From Siphonodentalium dalli (Eukaryota; Mollusca; Scaphopoda; Gadilida; Siphonodentaliidae), in NCBI GenBank assembly GCA_032622095.1, contig CP136063.1, positions 215,467,982-215,531,981 on the forward strand: 64,000 nucleotides of DNA, given 5' to 3'. The notes below the pieces were generated by a model. It was given only the letters and a program-made list of their open reading frames with translations. It had not been told where the DNA came from and did no database searches. The position numbers were made by a program, and so were the translations under genes. Positions 8,711 through 20,240 of the stretch are shown here, piece by piece (the stretch's first letter is position 1; every line of letters begins with the position of its first letter).

Positions 8711-9757
8711 AGGTTCGCCTCTTTTCTCTGTGGAACATTGAAATTCAAAAGATTACTAGGACAAAAGTTTGGTCCAACACTGAACGTGCGATATATATAT
8801 ATAAAGCTACTTTTAATGTTATGACTAATATTGTGTCAGGGATCTGTGGGTTTTTGGGGGTTTTAGCACCAAACAAGTTGTTGCTATCGTTATTATATAA
8901 TATATACTCTATGTTGTATCAGCTCAGTTCCACTGCACCATGCATGGGGTTGTTTTCTGGTTAGACAGGAACTAAATAAGAAGAATTACGTCCCTTTCGT
9001 TTTACAGGGAATCCCGAATGCAAGCCATTGGCGTATAATATTTCAAATAAATTTACAAATTCAAGGAATATAATACCCATACATGCATGGCATGTAAAAT
9101 TTGGGTTTTCCCTAATTTGAAATGCGCTCGTGTCCAAACAATAGCGAGATATTGTAGCTGGGTATTGGCTTTCGACAGCCTTTCACATGTTGCGCAAAAT
9201 GTGAGGTATTGTGGAACCGTAAGTTGACAATTCTAAAAAGGCATGGTTCGAATAGTACTCCTACATGACAAAAGATGTCGGAAGGGTTGGATCCACGAAC
9301 GTATGCCTCGTGCACTTCGGAACTCTCGGATTTTTAGCGTGGGCGTGGCCAAACGTTAACACTGATGCCTGTACAACATTTAGTTCTTTCTAACCTTCAA
9401 CGGGAGTTTCGTGCCGGCCTATATTAAAGCTCAGGACGTTCTTGCCGACCGCGTGATTAATTACACGAGAATTGAAAATGGAAACTGGCGTGTGTGATCG
9501 ACTAATTCACGCGATTCAATTATGTTACACAAATAAGTCATTACATCGCCGATAATGCCTGTCCCACTGGGGGGACAATGTTATGAATATATATCCGAGA
9601 ACATGAAATTGAATTCGTTACTATAGAATTTCCCTGTTGACAAACTTGCCGATTAACGCTAACATCCACGGACTAATATACACGCAAGCACCGATATACA
9701 TCAAGCAGGTTCCTTTTTCGTTTCAATACGCCCTGTCACTAACTCGCGGCCATATTA
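8711..9757. other. no gene recognised
   Basis: The stretch holds a (TA)n tract near 8791 and a phrase at about 9345-9400 (AACGTTAACACTG ... CATTTAGTTC) that recurs at 38047-38090, so a dispersed repeat fragment is present. I see nothing else. Confidence 0.4.
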
Positions 9758-9895
9758 GATCCACCATGGTTTTAGTTCTACAGGTCAAAGTTCTGGAGTA
9801 GCATTTCCTTATATGGCGGTCATGAATATTCCAAAGCTCCATATATGGAAATGCTACTCCAGAACTTTGACCTGTAGCACTAAAACCACGAAACC
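9758..9895. mobile_element. palindromic MITE, family N
   Basis: Long inverted arms: the left reads TTTTAGTTCTACAGGTCAAAG and onward to GTAGCATTTCC, the right is its complement (GGAAATGCTACTCC to CTGTAGCACTAAAA), around a loop near 9818-9840. No second copy seen and no clear target duplication. Confidence 0.7.
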
Positions 9896-10019
9896 GGGGC
9901 TGGATCAATCTCTGAAACACGGAAAGGGGCTGGATCAATTCAATACGGCCGCGGATCAGTGATCTCGCTTATATGAATGTTGAAGGTCATTTTTGTTCAG
10001 TCATCACATGCCCGATTAA

Positions 10020-10352
10020 AAGGGGACTGAACACTAAATTCGGCAATTTACGGGACCATCTCCTTTTATGCTCAACAGTATATATGCAACAAATGAATGA
10101 ATTTGAGCCATGGCTTAGTGCAAAATGATCTATGAACATGGTATATACCTATAATGAAAATGATTTTATGACTCGAGTCATGAACTCATTTTCATAATAA
10201 ATTATCATGTCATTGTTTGCATCATTCATAAAGTACATGGTGAGTGTATTTGCACTAATACGTGGCTCAAATTCGTTCATGTGTTACATATATTATGTTG
10301 AGTATAACAGAGATGGTCCGATAACTGGCCGGATTTAGTGTACAGTACCCCT
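10020..10352. mobile_element. TTAA-flanked MITE, family E, unoccupied copy
   Basis: Inverted ends (AGGGGACTGAACACTAAAT and inverse AGGGGTACTGTACACTAAAT) flanked by TTAA at 10016-10019 and 10353-10356. The interior contains the inverted phrases AATGAAAATGATTTTATGAC and GTCATGAACTCATTTTCAT. This copy shows the state before the family A insertion seen at 1007-1935. Confidence 0.85.
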
Positions 10353-10439
10353 TTAAGACTTATTTCGAACTAAGCCACATCAGAAAATTAATAAACCTCA
10401 GCGAAAAGCCACCTTTGCGGTGGACTCCATGTGTGGTGC

Positions 10440-10625
10440 ACTTGTTACTAATCCCATCACGTTCGAGAGAAATGTAAGTAAATCAGAATGTCATCGTAGC
10501 TAAAAGGGGTATCGGAGTTACTGTCGCCCCAGACAGCCTTGGAATCTCATTTATAGAATTATCAAATATGTATGAGAAACAAATGAGTGTTAGCTGAACA
10601 TTCACGATCTGAAGGAAAGCGCCGA
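10440..10625. repeat. dispersed repeat, family O, copy 1
   Basis: Aligns with 13208-13400. Shared phrases are GTTACTAATCCCATCAC, AGAGAAATGTAAGTAAATC and ATAGAATTATCAAATAT. The function and limits are unknown. Confidence 0.7.
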
Positions 10626-10894
10626 TATACACCAAACCACAGTTCTCCTGGTGCGACAACCCCGCTGGATGTAAGGTTAATTGTTGAGCATTTCACTGTC
10701 ACAAATATTCACCATGTGTGGGCCTGTCTGTGTGACCTCAGCAGAGTAAATTCTGCAGTGCTATATGTGATGGGAATCTGTTTAATGGTTTGTTCAATGA
10801 TTCGTGGTTCGTTTGAACCGCCAAAAAAGGACAGTATGCGTAAATTGGAACTAGAGGGATGGACAAAAAGTGTCGATAATTCATGAAATGCCGA

Positions 10895-11300
10895 CAGGGA
10901 CGTGGCGAACGGCGGGTGGGGTGTCTCGCCCCTGTAACTTTGGTCAAAAAGAGTTGAAAATTCCATGCCTGATACATCGTTTGTTGGAATTTACAGCACA
11001 TATAGGTTGATATTTTTCTCATTGTTTGATTTTACAACCAGTGTTTAACGAGGAATATGCATGCTCTTTTTAAACCAACAGCGGCATATTTTTCTACTTT
11101 TTGTCAAAAAAGCTTGGTCTGAATTGGTTATCAGTTGGACATTTTGCAAGCTTATGTGGGGTGTTCGAAATTTCCAAGTTTGATGTACCAGATGGAAATT
11201 CCAAACCATGGGAAGGGGGTGCAAATAGTACTTCGCGAGCATGAGAGTTTGGTGTGGGTCCAAGGTGTTGCAGTTGAAAATTTCAAGGTGGTCAGCCCCT
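10895..11300. mobile_element. hAT-I MITE, left end, right end lost
   Basis: Starts CAGGGACGTGGCGAAC and continues with ACTTTGGTCAAAA and repeated TTGGAAATTTC-type motifs as in 4686-5610. I find no matching right terminus. The family K MITE starts soon after. Confidence 0.7.
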
Positions 11301-11327
11301 CCTCCTGATTTTTATAATATCAGGAAT

Positions 11328-11810
11328 TAGATCATGCCAAGAATCTCTATTATGGCTAACGCTCGTATATTCCACCAGTACAAAACCTTGGAACTTTTTG
11401 AAGTTTTGACAAGGAGTCTTATAAAGTCGAAAAAATAACGCGGGAATATATTTCTTAGTTATTATGTATTCCTTAATAATGTAATTCACTGTAGGTGAAG
11501 ATCCCAACTGGAAATTTCACGAATTAAAGGCGATTTTGCTTCGTGTCGCTTATAATTATTGAATTTCTCCTGGGTAATTAATTCAATGTGTATTGCGATA
11601 TCGGCTCACAAAAGTCTCGGAAAAGCATGCAATTTCGAATTGGGACCTTCACCTATACAGCGAAGTACATTATTGAGGAACAGATAATAACAAAGAAATA
11701 TATTCCCCGCGTTATTCTTCGACTTTATAAGGTTCCCTGTCAAAACTTCAAAAACGTTCCCAGGTTTCTCTACGGGCGTTAGCTAGACCAGAGATTCATG
11801 GCATGATCTA
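11328..11810. mobile_element. long-arm MITE, family K, copy 1
   Basis: Ends TAGATCATGCCAAGAATC and, inverted, TAGATCATGCCATGAATC. The inverted arms extend about 200 bp (both contain GTTTTGACA and AAATATATTTC/CTTTG phrases) around a centre with GAATTTCTCCTGGGT. A second copy lies at 57992-58484. It has no coding capacity; a TA duplication is possible. Confidence 0.8.
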
Positions 11811-13207
11811 ATCAAGAATGGACTAACAAGGAACGCTTTTGGTTGTTTCATGCTGACGGAGAAACCGAATTTACTTCTAAACCCTATGATTTATGCGTAA
11901 TTACAGTCTTAAAGTTGACACGGTGCTTCAAAGTCTACATGGCAAATCAACTTTCGGATACGTAACACGGACTTCGTTATAATTACGTCTAGGTCTCTCC
12001 CTATATGACACACACATACTCTTGTGTGGTCTCCATCGCCACGTGACTTTCAAGCACTGCTTTATAAGTTGTCAAGGAAACTGCGGTGACATTAGAAATA
12101 GCCATATATACCATGGGAAATTAATGGTCCCGGATCTTTACTAACGGGGGATGTAGCGGTCCATTTAAGATCCGAATGATGAAAAACGAGACTGATTTAA
12201 CACCTTCTAATGGAAAGAGTCTCCCCCACTGGGAACAAAAATCACAACATAATGATGTAGTCGTCTGGTGAATAAATGGGCGTTTAGGCCGTTTTATGTC
12301 AAACATTCTCCTCTTATATTTGGCAGGCAAATATGTGGCAGCAGCTTACAAAAGCTGACACGAACTTTTATCTGAACACGCAGTTATAATCTGATTAGAT
12401 TATCAAACATGTGACACTTTCTGGCTGGGCGGGTTTGTCCATATTCTAAGAAAAGGATTATTGTGTTGTTATTTTGTTTATATACAGTTAACAAAGCATT
12501 GTATAAACACTAGTTCCAATATGCGATCACAAAAACAAATGCCCGAACGAATAAAATCATATATATTCATAAAAAGGCTACTGATTTTTTTTGTTCACAG
12601 AAAATAAATAAATCCAACGACATATCAAACCACTCGATTTACAAAGATAACATATACAAGTATGTATATGTTATAAAGAGTAAATATTATGGGACGCTCA
12701 TTTTGTTCATAATTGTTACACTGCGGCTGTTCTCATATAGTTCTTCATTTAAAGATGATCTGTCCGATTTGATACCAAGCTCACCAAGAAATTGAAAAAT
12801 ATTAGCAATCACTATGATTCGTATGTCACTCACATCGCGAAAAATTCCCAAAAGCACCAATCAAATTTACTTTGAAAACGAGTACAAATTGAGAAAGCTC
12901 TTTATCATTAACAGATTGTGGACGATGAAAGCATGGACACTTTTTATAAGAGGCGATCATTGTAATGTTTTCCAGGTTGACACAAATTCAAAACGTATTA
13001 AAACTTCTTCCTTGAAAAGTCTAGATCTGGTCATAGAAACCTCGAATTAATTGGGTCAAGGTCGGATTTGAATATTTTCTAGTATAGACAACTTACATTA
13101 TGGTGGTTTAGATCGGACAGGGCATCTTTAATTTAATGTGTTTGGGGAAAATGCACGCTTTCATAACGTAGAACACCCTTCCAGCTTTGATCGAGCTGAC
13201 CCGATCC
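11811..13207. other. no recognised feature
   Basis: AT-rich with only short frames. A small inverted repeat ACATATACAAGTATGTATATGT lies near 12650. Nothing else supportable. Confidence 0.4.
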
Positions 13208-13400
13208 ATAGTTACTAATCCCATCACTGTCGAATGCCATCACGGTCGAGAGAAATGTAAGTAAATCAGAATGCCATCGGCGTAGCATGGCGTAGGAGTT
13301 ATTACTGTCGCTCCATACGGCCTTGGAATCTCGTTTATAGAATTATCAAATATATATGAGAAACAAATGAGAGTTAGCTGACCATTCTGGGTCCGAACGA
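13208..13400. repeat. dispersed repeat, family O, copy 2
   Basis: Matches 10440-10625 with a short internal duplication (ATGCCATCAC and ATGCCATCGG variants) and about 85-90 percent visual identity. Confidence 0.7.
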
Positions 13401-13506
13401 GAGCGACGCACTGGGCCTTTACACAGATTTCAATCAAATAATAATTGGTAAATATTTTCCGCAATCAGCGACTGCGCTATCGGTTTTTGCTGCATTTAAA
13501 TTTTTT

Positions 13507-13823
13507 GGTGGGGGAGTGGCTCGGTGGCTCATTCGGTTAGGGGTACAACTCCGAGCCGTTTTGCCCTCCAGCGCTGACGATAACAGTTCCAATCCACATG
13601 TTTCCATCCTGGACTTTGTAACTCGAAATCGTTATCTGGTGGAGTTGCCAATTACTCGCCGATGGCCGGTGGTTTGCCGCACATGGTCGACGAGTTTATC
13701 AGCCATTTAAATCACTGTTAGATAATCCGTAAATGTGCGGATTTCCTCCACCACTAAAACTAGCAATGTCGTGATATGGCCTTATTTGCTGAAAGCAACA
13801 TAAACCCCAATCAATCAATCAAT
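13507..13823 (+). repeat. SINE-1, full length
   Basis: Starts in a G run, then A-box-like GGTGGCTCATTCGGTTA, then a B-box-like AGTTCCAATCC (degenerate). The body has GGACTTTGTAACTCGAAATCG and TGCGGATTTCCTCCACCACTAA. The end GCAACATAAACCCCAATCAATC carries an AATC tail. A tRNA head plus short-repeat tail is the SINE plan; the near-tail GCTGAAAGC/AAACCCCAATC resembles LINE-matched tails I associate with molluscan SINEs. Confidence 0.85.
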
Positions 13824-14426
13824 ATAACACTGTTTTTCATTTTGCGTGACAGTCGTCATATTTTCGCAATTAAAGACGCAATGATGGTTTTTAGTTCTCA
13901 GCTGTAATACAGCATTAGTATAGTTCGGCAGACGCATGGTCTCCTAGCAACCGTAAGCTCCTCCCACTAACGAATATGTTTGGAAATCTCCATTCCAGTT
14001 TTGTAACAAAGATATAACGGTCTGACTGTATAGACTTCGATAAATACTGTTCATATAATTGACCTATTCGTGCAGATGACTCATCACTAGTTTTTGTGAA
14101 TGAGGAAGTTCTTCATGAAGGCCTTAACACATACATACATAATTATTGTTTCAGAATGGTGCCCTTAATTCCAGTATGATATAAAGTAATTCTTCCATCA
14201 AACATAATCTCATGCATGCACGCATAATCCGTAGCAATACATGTGTGGCTGGCGAAGAGCATAGCGGTGTTCGACGTTTCTGTAATATTACCTGGACCAG
14301 GAATGTCGGAAGCGGAGAGGCAGATGCCAATAGTTTACTACTGACCATTCTGTACTAAATGGATTATCCCAGTCAGTTAAAAAGTGTACATCGGAATGGT
14401 ATATTATTGATTTGGAGGGAAGTTAA
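13824..14426. other. no recognised feature
   Basis: Short frames only and no repeat family identified. Confidence 0.4.
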
Positions 14427-15073
14427 AGGGGTACTGTACCCCAATTTCAATAAATTCCCGGTGACAATAACGATCTAATATCAATATTATATTTTAAAAT
14501 AACTAATTTGAGTCGACGATGTCTACTGAAAACGTTCCGGTTAACAGGCTATCACAAAAGTAAAATTGAATTATTTAATATAAATTCATTTATGGCTGGA
14601 GTCATAAAATGGAGAATTATGCCAGTACGAGTTACCGTTCTTGAAATAGTATCTGTTGCGTGTCTTTTATCGACGGCCGTTCGCGAACATTATTGAGTTG
14701 CACACATAACATGTTACCTGCAAAAGAAAGGCCCGCTATGACCGAATCGGAAAAAAAGGAGAAATAAACAAGAGTCATGAAGCGTCAAGTATTTTTATAC
14801 GGAGTGAGATTGTTCGATGGAAGAGATTGGATGCATCAATTGAAGCTGTGAACAATGAACTTCCGGTTCTTCCTGCGACCTGAGTCTTCTCCGGTGAAGG
14901 TCAAAAACATGGCGCGTAGTTTGAAATCGTAATATTTTTGTTTCTAAGATCAATATTTTCTTCGCTAAATTAGGTTTATACGAAACTCATATAACACGAA
15001 CACAATCTAACTTGAAAGTTATTTCAATGGGAGTAAATAAAATAAATTGTCTATCCCTGTGTACAGTACCCCT
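14427..15073. mobile_element. TTAA-flanked element related to family E
   Basis: Ends AGGGGTACTGTACCCC and inverse AGGGGTACTGTACACAGG, flanked by TTAA (14423-14426 and 15074-15077). The terminal 13 bases match family E, but the 647-bp interior differs. It is therefore a longer relative using the same ends. No transposase frame. Confidence 0.8.
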
Positions 15074-15352
15074 TTAAGGTCATAAAAGCAGACGACAGAT
15101 ACATACAAGGGCAGAATGAGCCCTGTTTATTGAGGGAAATGTTTAGATAATAAGTTCAACAAACGACATATAATAAGTTCGCTATCTTACATATCTTACC
15201 AATTTAAGTTTCCTGAATATATCCTGTGGGATAACTACTCACAAATGATGCTTCAGTTTAGGAAGGGTTAATATCTATGTAATTATATAAGATGTTACAT
15301 AACTAACATTTGCACGACCTCAGCTTTCAAATATTTGGCAAGAATAAATCGT

Positions 15353-15648
15353 GAAATAACTCGTGGCATTTCAGCGCTCTTATTATAGTCGATAACACAA
15401 TCGAAGATACTTAGTCTGTAATTCAGAAAGTTAGTATTCAAAATGGTTCAATAGATTGCCATCTACGAAGAATTTCATGAAAATGGGTCAGATAATTTTG
15501 CCGAAATAACTCGTGGCATTTCAGCGCTCTTATAGTCGATAAAACAATCGAAGATACTTAGTCTGTAATTCAAAAAGTTAGCATTCAAAATGGATCAATA
15601 GATTGCCATCTACGAAGAATTTCATGAAAATGTGTCAGATAATTTTTC
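15353..15648. repeat. tandem duplication of about 147 bp
   Basis: The unit starting GAAATAACTCGTGGCATTTC and ending near GTCAGATAATTTT appears twice back to back with a few substitutions and a 3-base length difference. Confidence 0.9.
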
Positions 15649-15692
15649 CAGCCGCGCGGACGCATCCTTGTGTGTTGATCGCTTCAAAGCCG

Positions 15693-15945
15693 CCAAATAA
15701 AATATGATGTCGTCTGCACAATCATCTGTGGTGGTAAAGTTCATCCATCGAGAGTCACTTCTCGTTTAGCGCTTCTCGTTTAGACCAGTGTCTTTCGAGT
15801 TGTTGGCTTTGGTCCATGTTCGATATGCTAACTGTCGCCTGGTTCCCATCCTGGTTATGAGCATGTGACCTAGCACTCATATCAGCCCAATATCAATTCC
15901 ATCGAAGGCTTGACATGGACATTCTCAAATATAGAAAATTATTAT
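15693..15945. repeat. dispersed repeat, family Q, copy 1
   Basis: Shares GTCGTCTGCACAATCATCTG, GTGTCTTTCGAGTTGTTGGC and ACTCATATCAGCCCAAT with copies at 17360-17568 and 18828-18995. Function unknown; all three lie within 3.3 kb, so local duplication is likely. Confidence 0.7.
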
Positions 15946-16057
15946 TGGGCTTTGTCTTTCTGAATGTAAAAGATCAAGAAATGTTTCGCCCAAAAACGCG
16001 ACATGACGATAAATCGGCAAAGTGTTGTCGTGGCAAATGAACGAACGATTTGTCCTT

Positions 16058-16262
16058 GTGTATATCGCCTGGGTTCACATGTTTATGATACACAAGCTTC
16101 ATAGATCTCGCCATGTGTATATCCCCTGGATACACAATATGTATACTACACAAGCTTTGTACATCTCGCCGTCACGGTGTGTATATCCACTGGATACACA
16201 TGTGTATAATACAAAATCTTCGTACATCTCGTCTTGTGTATATCCCCTGGATACACATAAGA
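16058..16262. repeat. minisatellite, about 60-bp unit
   Basis: Four copies of a unit built on CACAAGCTTCGTACATCTCG followed by GTGTATATCCCCTGGATACA. The frames open here on both strands are periodic and not gene-like. A related two-copy tract lies at 17086-17200. Confidence 0.85.
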
Positions 16263-16263
16263 A

Positions 16264-16405
16264 ATGAACGGCGGTTTCAATGTGGTCATGGGATTTTGAC
16301 CGCGAGAAAAAATCAGCAAACTGCATGAACCCCGAAGGGGTTCATGAGGAGTTTGCTGATTTTTTAACGCGGTCAAAACCCATGACCACGTTGAATCCGC
16401 CGTTT
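16264..16405. mobile_element. 140-bp perfect-type hairpin, probable MITE
   Basis: Left arm AACGGCGGTTTCAATGTGG and onward; right arm CCACGTTGAATCCGCCGTT. The arms close on GCATGAACCCCGAAGGGGTTC. Over 55 bases pair per arm. Single copy here. Confidence 0.75.
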
Positions 16406-17085
16406 ATTATTTATATTTATATACTTAAATTCATTCTGAACTAGGATTGTATGTCTTTCCCACTATTTATTCATCTATTTAAACGAACGCATGGAGTTCA
16501 GTTCAGACAGTTCGAATCCTTGTTTTTTGGAAAACCAAACATTTTGAGAATCCATTCATGGAGAACGGAAAAAACGCAATTTAACAGTAAAGTATACACA
16601 TATGACAAGATGTCTTGTTTAGATAGTAGGCCTACCGGTAACTAATGTAGACGTGTTGATTTCAAGAATGATTAATATCTGAAACTAACAAATAAGTTTC
16701 GGCTGCGGATAAGAAATCGACAACACGCCGTTCTACCATAATGATATATTTGTGAGGTTCGGGGGAATATTTGTAGCGGCAAGGAAAATGATAAAACCCT
16801 ATTGAGTAGCGCGTTTTTTTTTAACATCAACGCTCAGTAACACAGAGCAACAACACTGATTATAGACCGAAACAAATTTCTTGCCAAATCCGGACGTACT
16901 ATGATCGATCGACACTCAAGCAGTCGGTAATGTCCGACAATCCCCGGTGATTTCCGGGACCAATGTGTTCATAAACCTATGAACGACATTGGAAGTGACG
17001 TCACGTTACGTTCATAGGTTTATGAACGCATTGAATAAGGGGGCGTGTCTACCGTAACGCTATGGGGAAATCGGAAGAGATATCA
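16406..17085. other. no gene; one small hairpin
   Basis: A short inverted repeat at 16968-17028 (TTCATAAACCTATGAACG with CGTTCATAGGTTTATGAACG) encloses TGACGTCA. The rest shows nothing I recognise. Confidence 0.45.
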
Positions 17086-17200
17086 GGTGTATGTAAATAT
17101 ATGTATATAATACACAAGCTTCGTACATCGCGCCGCGTGTATATCACCTGGATACACATGTGTAAAATACACAAGCTTCGTACATCTCGACGTATGTTTT
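17086..17200. repeat. minisatellite related to 16058-16262
   Basis: Two copies of ACACAAGCTTCGTACATC with GTGTATATCACCTGGATACA, same unit as the tract 800 bp upstream. Confidence 0.8.
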
Positions 17201-17359
17201 AAACATACTTCACATGCAAAGATTATCTGTTAATAAAAAGCATACGAAAGTATTATTGTCCATACCACTGAATCTATAATAAAGTTCATGGCAGAAATAC
17301 ACAGTCTTCAACATCGTAATACTATGGGTCGCTCTAAACCAGATGAGGATTATGAATCT

Positions 17360-17568
17360 ATGATGCCGTCTGCACAATAATCTGTGGCGGGAATGATGCG
17401 ACACATCCGTCTAGGTCGATGTCTTCCGTTCCAAGTTCGATACGAGAACAATTGAAACTGTTGTCTGGTCCCCATCCTCGCTATGAACTTATATGACCTA
17501 CTACTCATATCAGCCCAATTTGCATTGGTCGACAGGCATGACATAAACATTCTCATATGCAGAAAATA
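17360..17568. repeat. dispersed repeat, family Q, copy 2
   Basis: Contains GTCTGCACAATAATCTGTGG and ACTCATATCAGCCCAATTTG, aligning with 15693-15945 over about 200 bp. Confidence 0.7.
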
Positions 17569-18043
17569 TTTATAAATGTTGCAGGTTGTTGTCTAGCTGA
17601 AGGAACATGATTATTAACTTTCTTAAACCAAGAAAATTAAGTTCCCCCATCACGAACCACAAATATGATAACATGACTATATAAACTTCACCACGTCTTG
17701 TGAAAAGGTCAATTTTGCAAAAGTAATTGTGCTCGGAAAAAGATTTTTTTAGGATTTTAAAGTCATCGACATTGTTTTTATAATTTCCTACTGATTGACG
17801 ATTCTTACCGTGTGTGTGTGTGTTATATTTATCGTGTAAATTTTAAAAACTTTGCCCAGACACGTTTTGAGAAAATTCAGTTTGAAATATCCGAAGTTTT
17901 AGGCAAAGTCTTCATCTGAATATAGGTATATGTATTTGTCAACCAATTGCGATCATCGGGACGCGAAAATGCGAACAGTTGTAACCTCTAACCTGATCGA
18001 TGCTCGGCGATTATGGGTAGATTTAAAGGCTCACTTACTTTTC
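17569..18043. other. no recognised feature
   Basis: Only a short GT microsatellite (17811-17822) is visible. Confidence 0.4.
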
Positions 18044-18424
18044 GAACCCCCAGATCACATTATATAAAATATATGCCATACTATATACCATGATCCCCCA
18101 GATCACATTATATAAAATATATGCCATACTATATACCATGAACCCCCAGATCACATTATATAAAATATATGCCATACTATATACCATGAACCCCCAGATC
18201 ACATTATATAAAATATATGCCATACTATATACCATGAACCCCCAGATCACATTATATAAAATATATGCCATACTATATACCATGAACCCCCAGATCACAT
18301 TATATAAAATATATGCCATACTATATACCATGAACCCCCAGATCACATTATATAAAATATATGCCATACTATATACCATGAACCCCCAGATCACATTATA
18401 TAAAATATATGCCATACTATATAC
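18044..18424. repeat. 48-bp minisatellite, 8 copies
   Basis: Eight nearly identical copies of a 48-base unit that contains CAGATCACATTATATAAAAT and ATGCCATACTATATACCATG. Because 48 is a multiple of three and the unit lacks stops in some frames, it gives open frames on both strands with a 16-residue period. There is no other sign of coding. Confidence 0.95.
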
Positions 18425-18827
18425 AATTTGAAAGATGAAGCTCCAAAATATTGTATTATCAACTTATCCGGTGTAATAAACTGTGACCATGTTGTTTTGC
18501 TGAGGTACCGACGTGTTTTCTGTGCTTAAGTTCCATCTGGACTGTACTGCAAGGTCTATTATTTTCAATGGAATGGGAATTACAATAAATCTTAGTTTGA
18601 AATATGTTGCATTTTGGGAGCGAAACGGGGGAAATGTTTCTTTGATTTCAGCTATTTTCTATAACTCTATGGGCACCTTTTGAGACACAGAAGTTCCAAA
18701 TGGTGATGAATTATAGTATTTTAATAATATTTTATGACATAGATTGTTGTTAAAACCGTACATCAAGGCACTATAAAAACATTATCGGTGACTCGAAAAT
18801 TAAATGGGCCTTTATCCATGCCGAGGA
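18425..18827. other. no recognised feature
   Basis: AT-rich; nothing supportable. Confidence 0.4.
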
Positions 18828-18995
18828 AAATTATGTCGTCTTCACAACCCTTATGGGACGGGAAGGTTGCCTTGCACACATTCGCCGAGTCAGCTCTCGT
18901 TTAGGTCACTGTCTTTCGAATTGTTGGCTTTGCTCCATGTTCGATATGAGAACAAACGAAACTGTCGTCTGCCTCCCATCCTGGTTATATCGACC
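18828..18995. repeat. dispersed repeat, family Q, copy 3
   Basis: Shares GTGTC/ACTGTCTTTCGAATTGTTGG, CCATGTTCGATATGAGAACA and CCCATCCTGGTTAT with the other two copies. The right part is missing. Confidence 0.65.
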
Positions 18996-19486
18996 CTAGT
19001 CCAGGCACGGTGAATAAATCGAGCAGACCATACTGTCTCTGGCAGCACGATCGAACGCACCGGAGGGATGATGTAATTACGTCATTGTATATCGTTATTG
19101 AATATGTCGGGAATAATTGGCAAACAAACATCTGAACAGGCACTCGGTATGCATTTGTTTTTAATCCAGACAGCGGTATGGCTATACATATTGTTCCCCC
19201 ATTGTAAACTAAATGCCAGTCAAAGACTTTGGTCGTTTGGCCGTTCAATAGTAAGCGATTCTGGAGCCCATGAGTGCTCTGCGTTTCAGTATAGTTAGGT
19301 CCAGTTCCTTGCAGACATTGAGTTGAACATTTATGGTATGCTTTGTAGATTTTCCAAAGGATTTCCGTCCATTATTGGAATGTTATCATTACTGTACATT
19401 ATCATGGCTAATGTTGATTTCTGAAATAAGGGGGAGGTCAAGTGGCCAATTTTGAATGGGGATTTCCATGCATATCTCCCCAGCGA
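18996..19486. other. no recognised feature
   Basis: No repeat family or convincing frame identified. Confidence 0.4.
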
Positions 19487-20240
19487 AAGTCATATAAGAT
19501 AAGCTAAGATAAGATCAGATGTTTTATTGTGCCAATCAAGACGCATATACAGTAAGGATTTAAGGGGTACACATACCAGTTACATATAAAAGGTGATTGC
19601 TATACAACAATAATATAAGACAAGAAAAATGAATACTTAGAGAGGTTTCAAATCATGACACATATCTTACTCATAACAAACTCACATTCGCAACTCATTA
19701 GCCATATAAACTATATTCTTCGTCATTCAGTTGTTTTATGTTATGGTATACAGTTCGTCTGGGATAGGTTCACGTATTTGAATCAATAAGGGGCACTGTA
19801 ACATAAAATGAAGCTCGTTTCCTTGACCCGTTAAACATAATTAAACATCAATGCCCATGCAGATAGCGATCGGTTTCAATTTCAAGTTTGTGGGAACTGG
19901 ATCTAAGTCCCGCTAGAAGGCATCTTTGGTTAAAATTGCCCCAAGTAATATATTTTTCAAGCCTAAAATTGAACTTGAATGTTCTATACGTACTCAATTT
20001 GTTTCTACGATTATCATCAAAAAATCTCATTGTACCAACATTTGTCGAATATACTCCTCAGTAGGCTAATTACATTTAGTTTTTAGTAAGATTTGTCTTC
20101 CCATTATTATCCTTTCGCAGCACTTTCTTGGAATTATATTCATCCAAAAATCCCAACAGCGTCCTGATAAATCCAACCCAGGAATTCCCTCTTTGTTAGC
20201 AAGCTCAGTATACATTGAAAGCATTTATGATAAGAGTATC
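19487..20240 (-). pseudogene. non-LTR retrotransposon (CR1/L2-like) 3' end
   Basis: On the minus strand the frame 20030-19848 reads RTFKFNFRLEKYITWGNFNQ and then SSSHKLEIETDRYLHG. This is the pattern of the conserved C-terminal region after the reverse transcriptase of many invertebrate LINEs, which usually continues with a Cys-rich segment. After a stop the sequence still resembles that C-terminus but is shifted. It ends in AATAAAACATCTGATCTTAT followed by a CTTAT-type repeat, a plausible LINE 3' tail at 19487-19530. It is a 5'-truncated dead copy, as expected from target-primed insertion. Confidence 0.7.

Noticed and set aside
13507-13590. Functional tRNA gene in the SINE-1 head
   Set aside because: The head is followed by the conserved SINE body and AATC tail and recurs in three places.
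16968-17028. CRE-like TGACGTCA inside a hairpin as a regulatory site
   Set aside because: A single short motif with no promoter or gene nearby.
18035-18431. Two 113-126-codon repetitive proteins on opposite strands
   Set aside because: Products of a 48-bp minisatellite whose period is a multiple of three.
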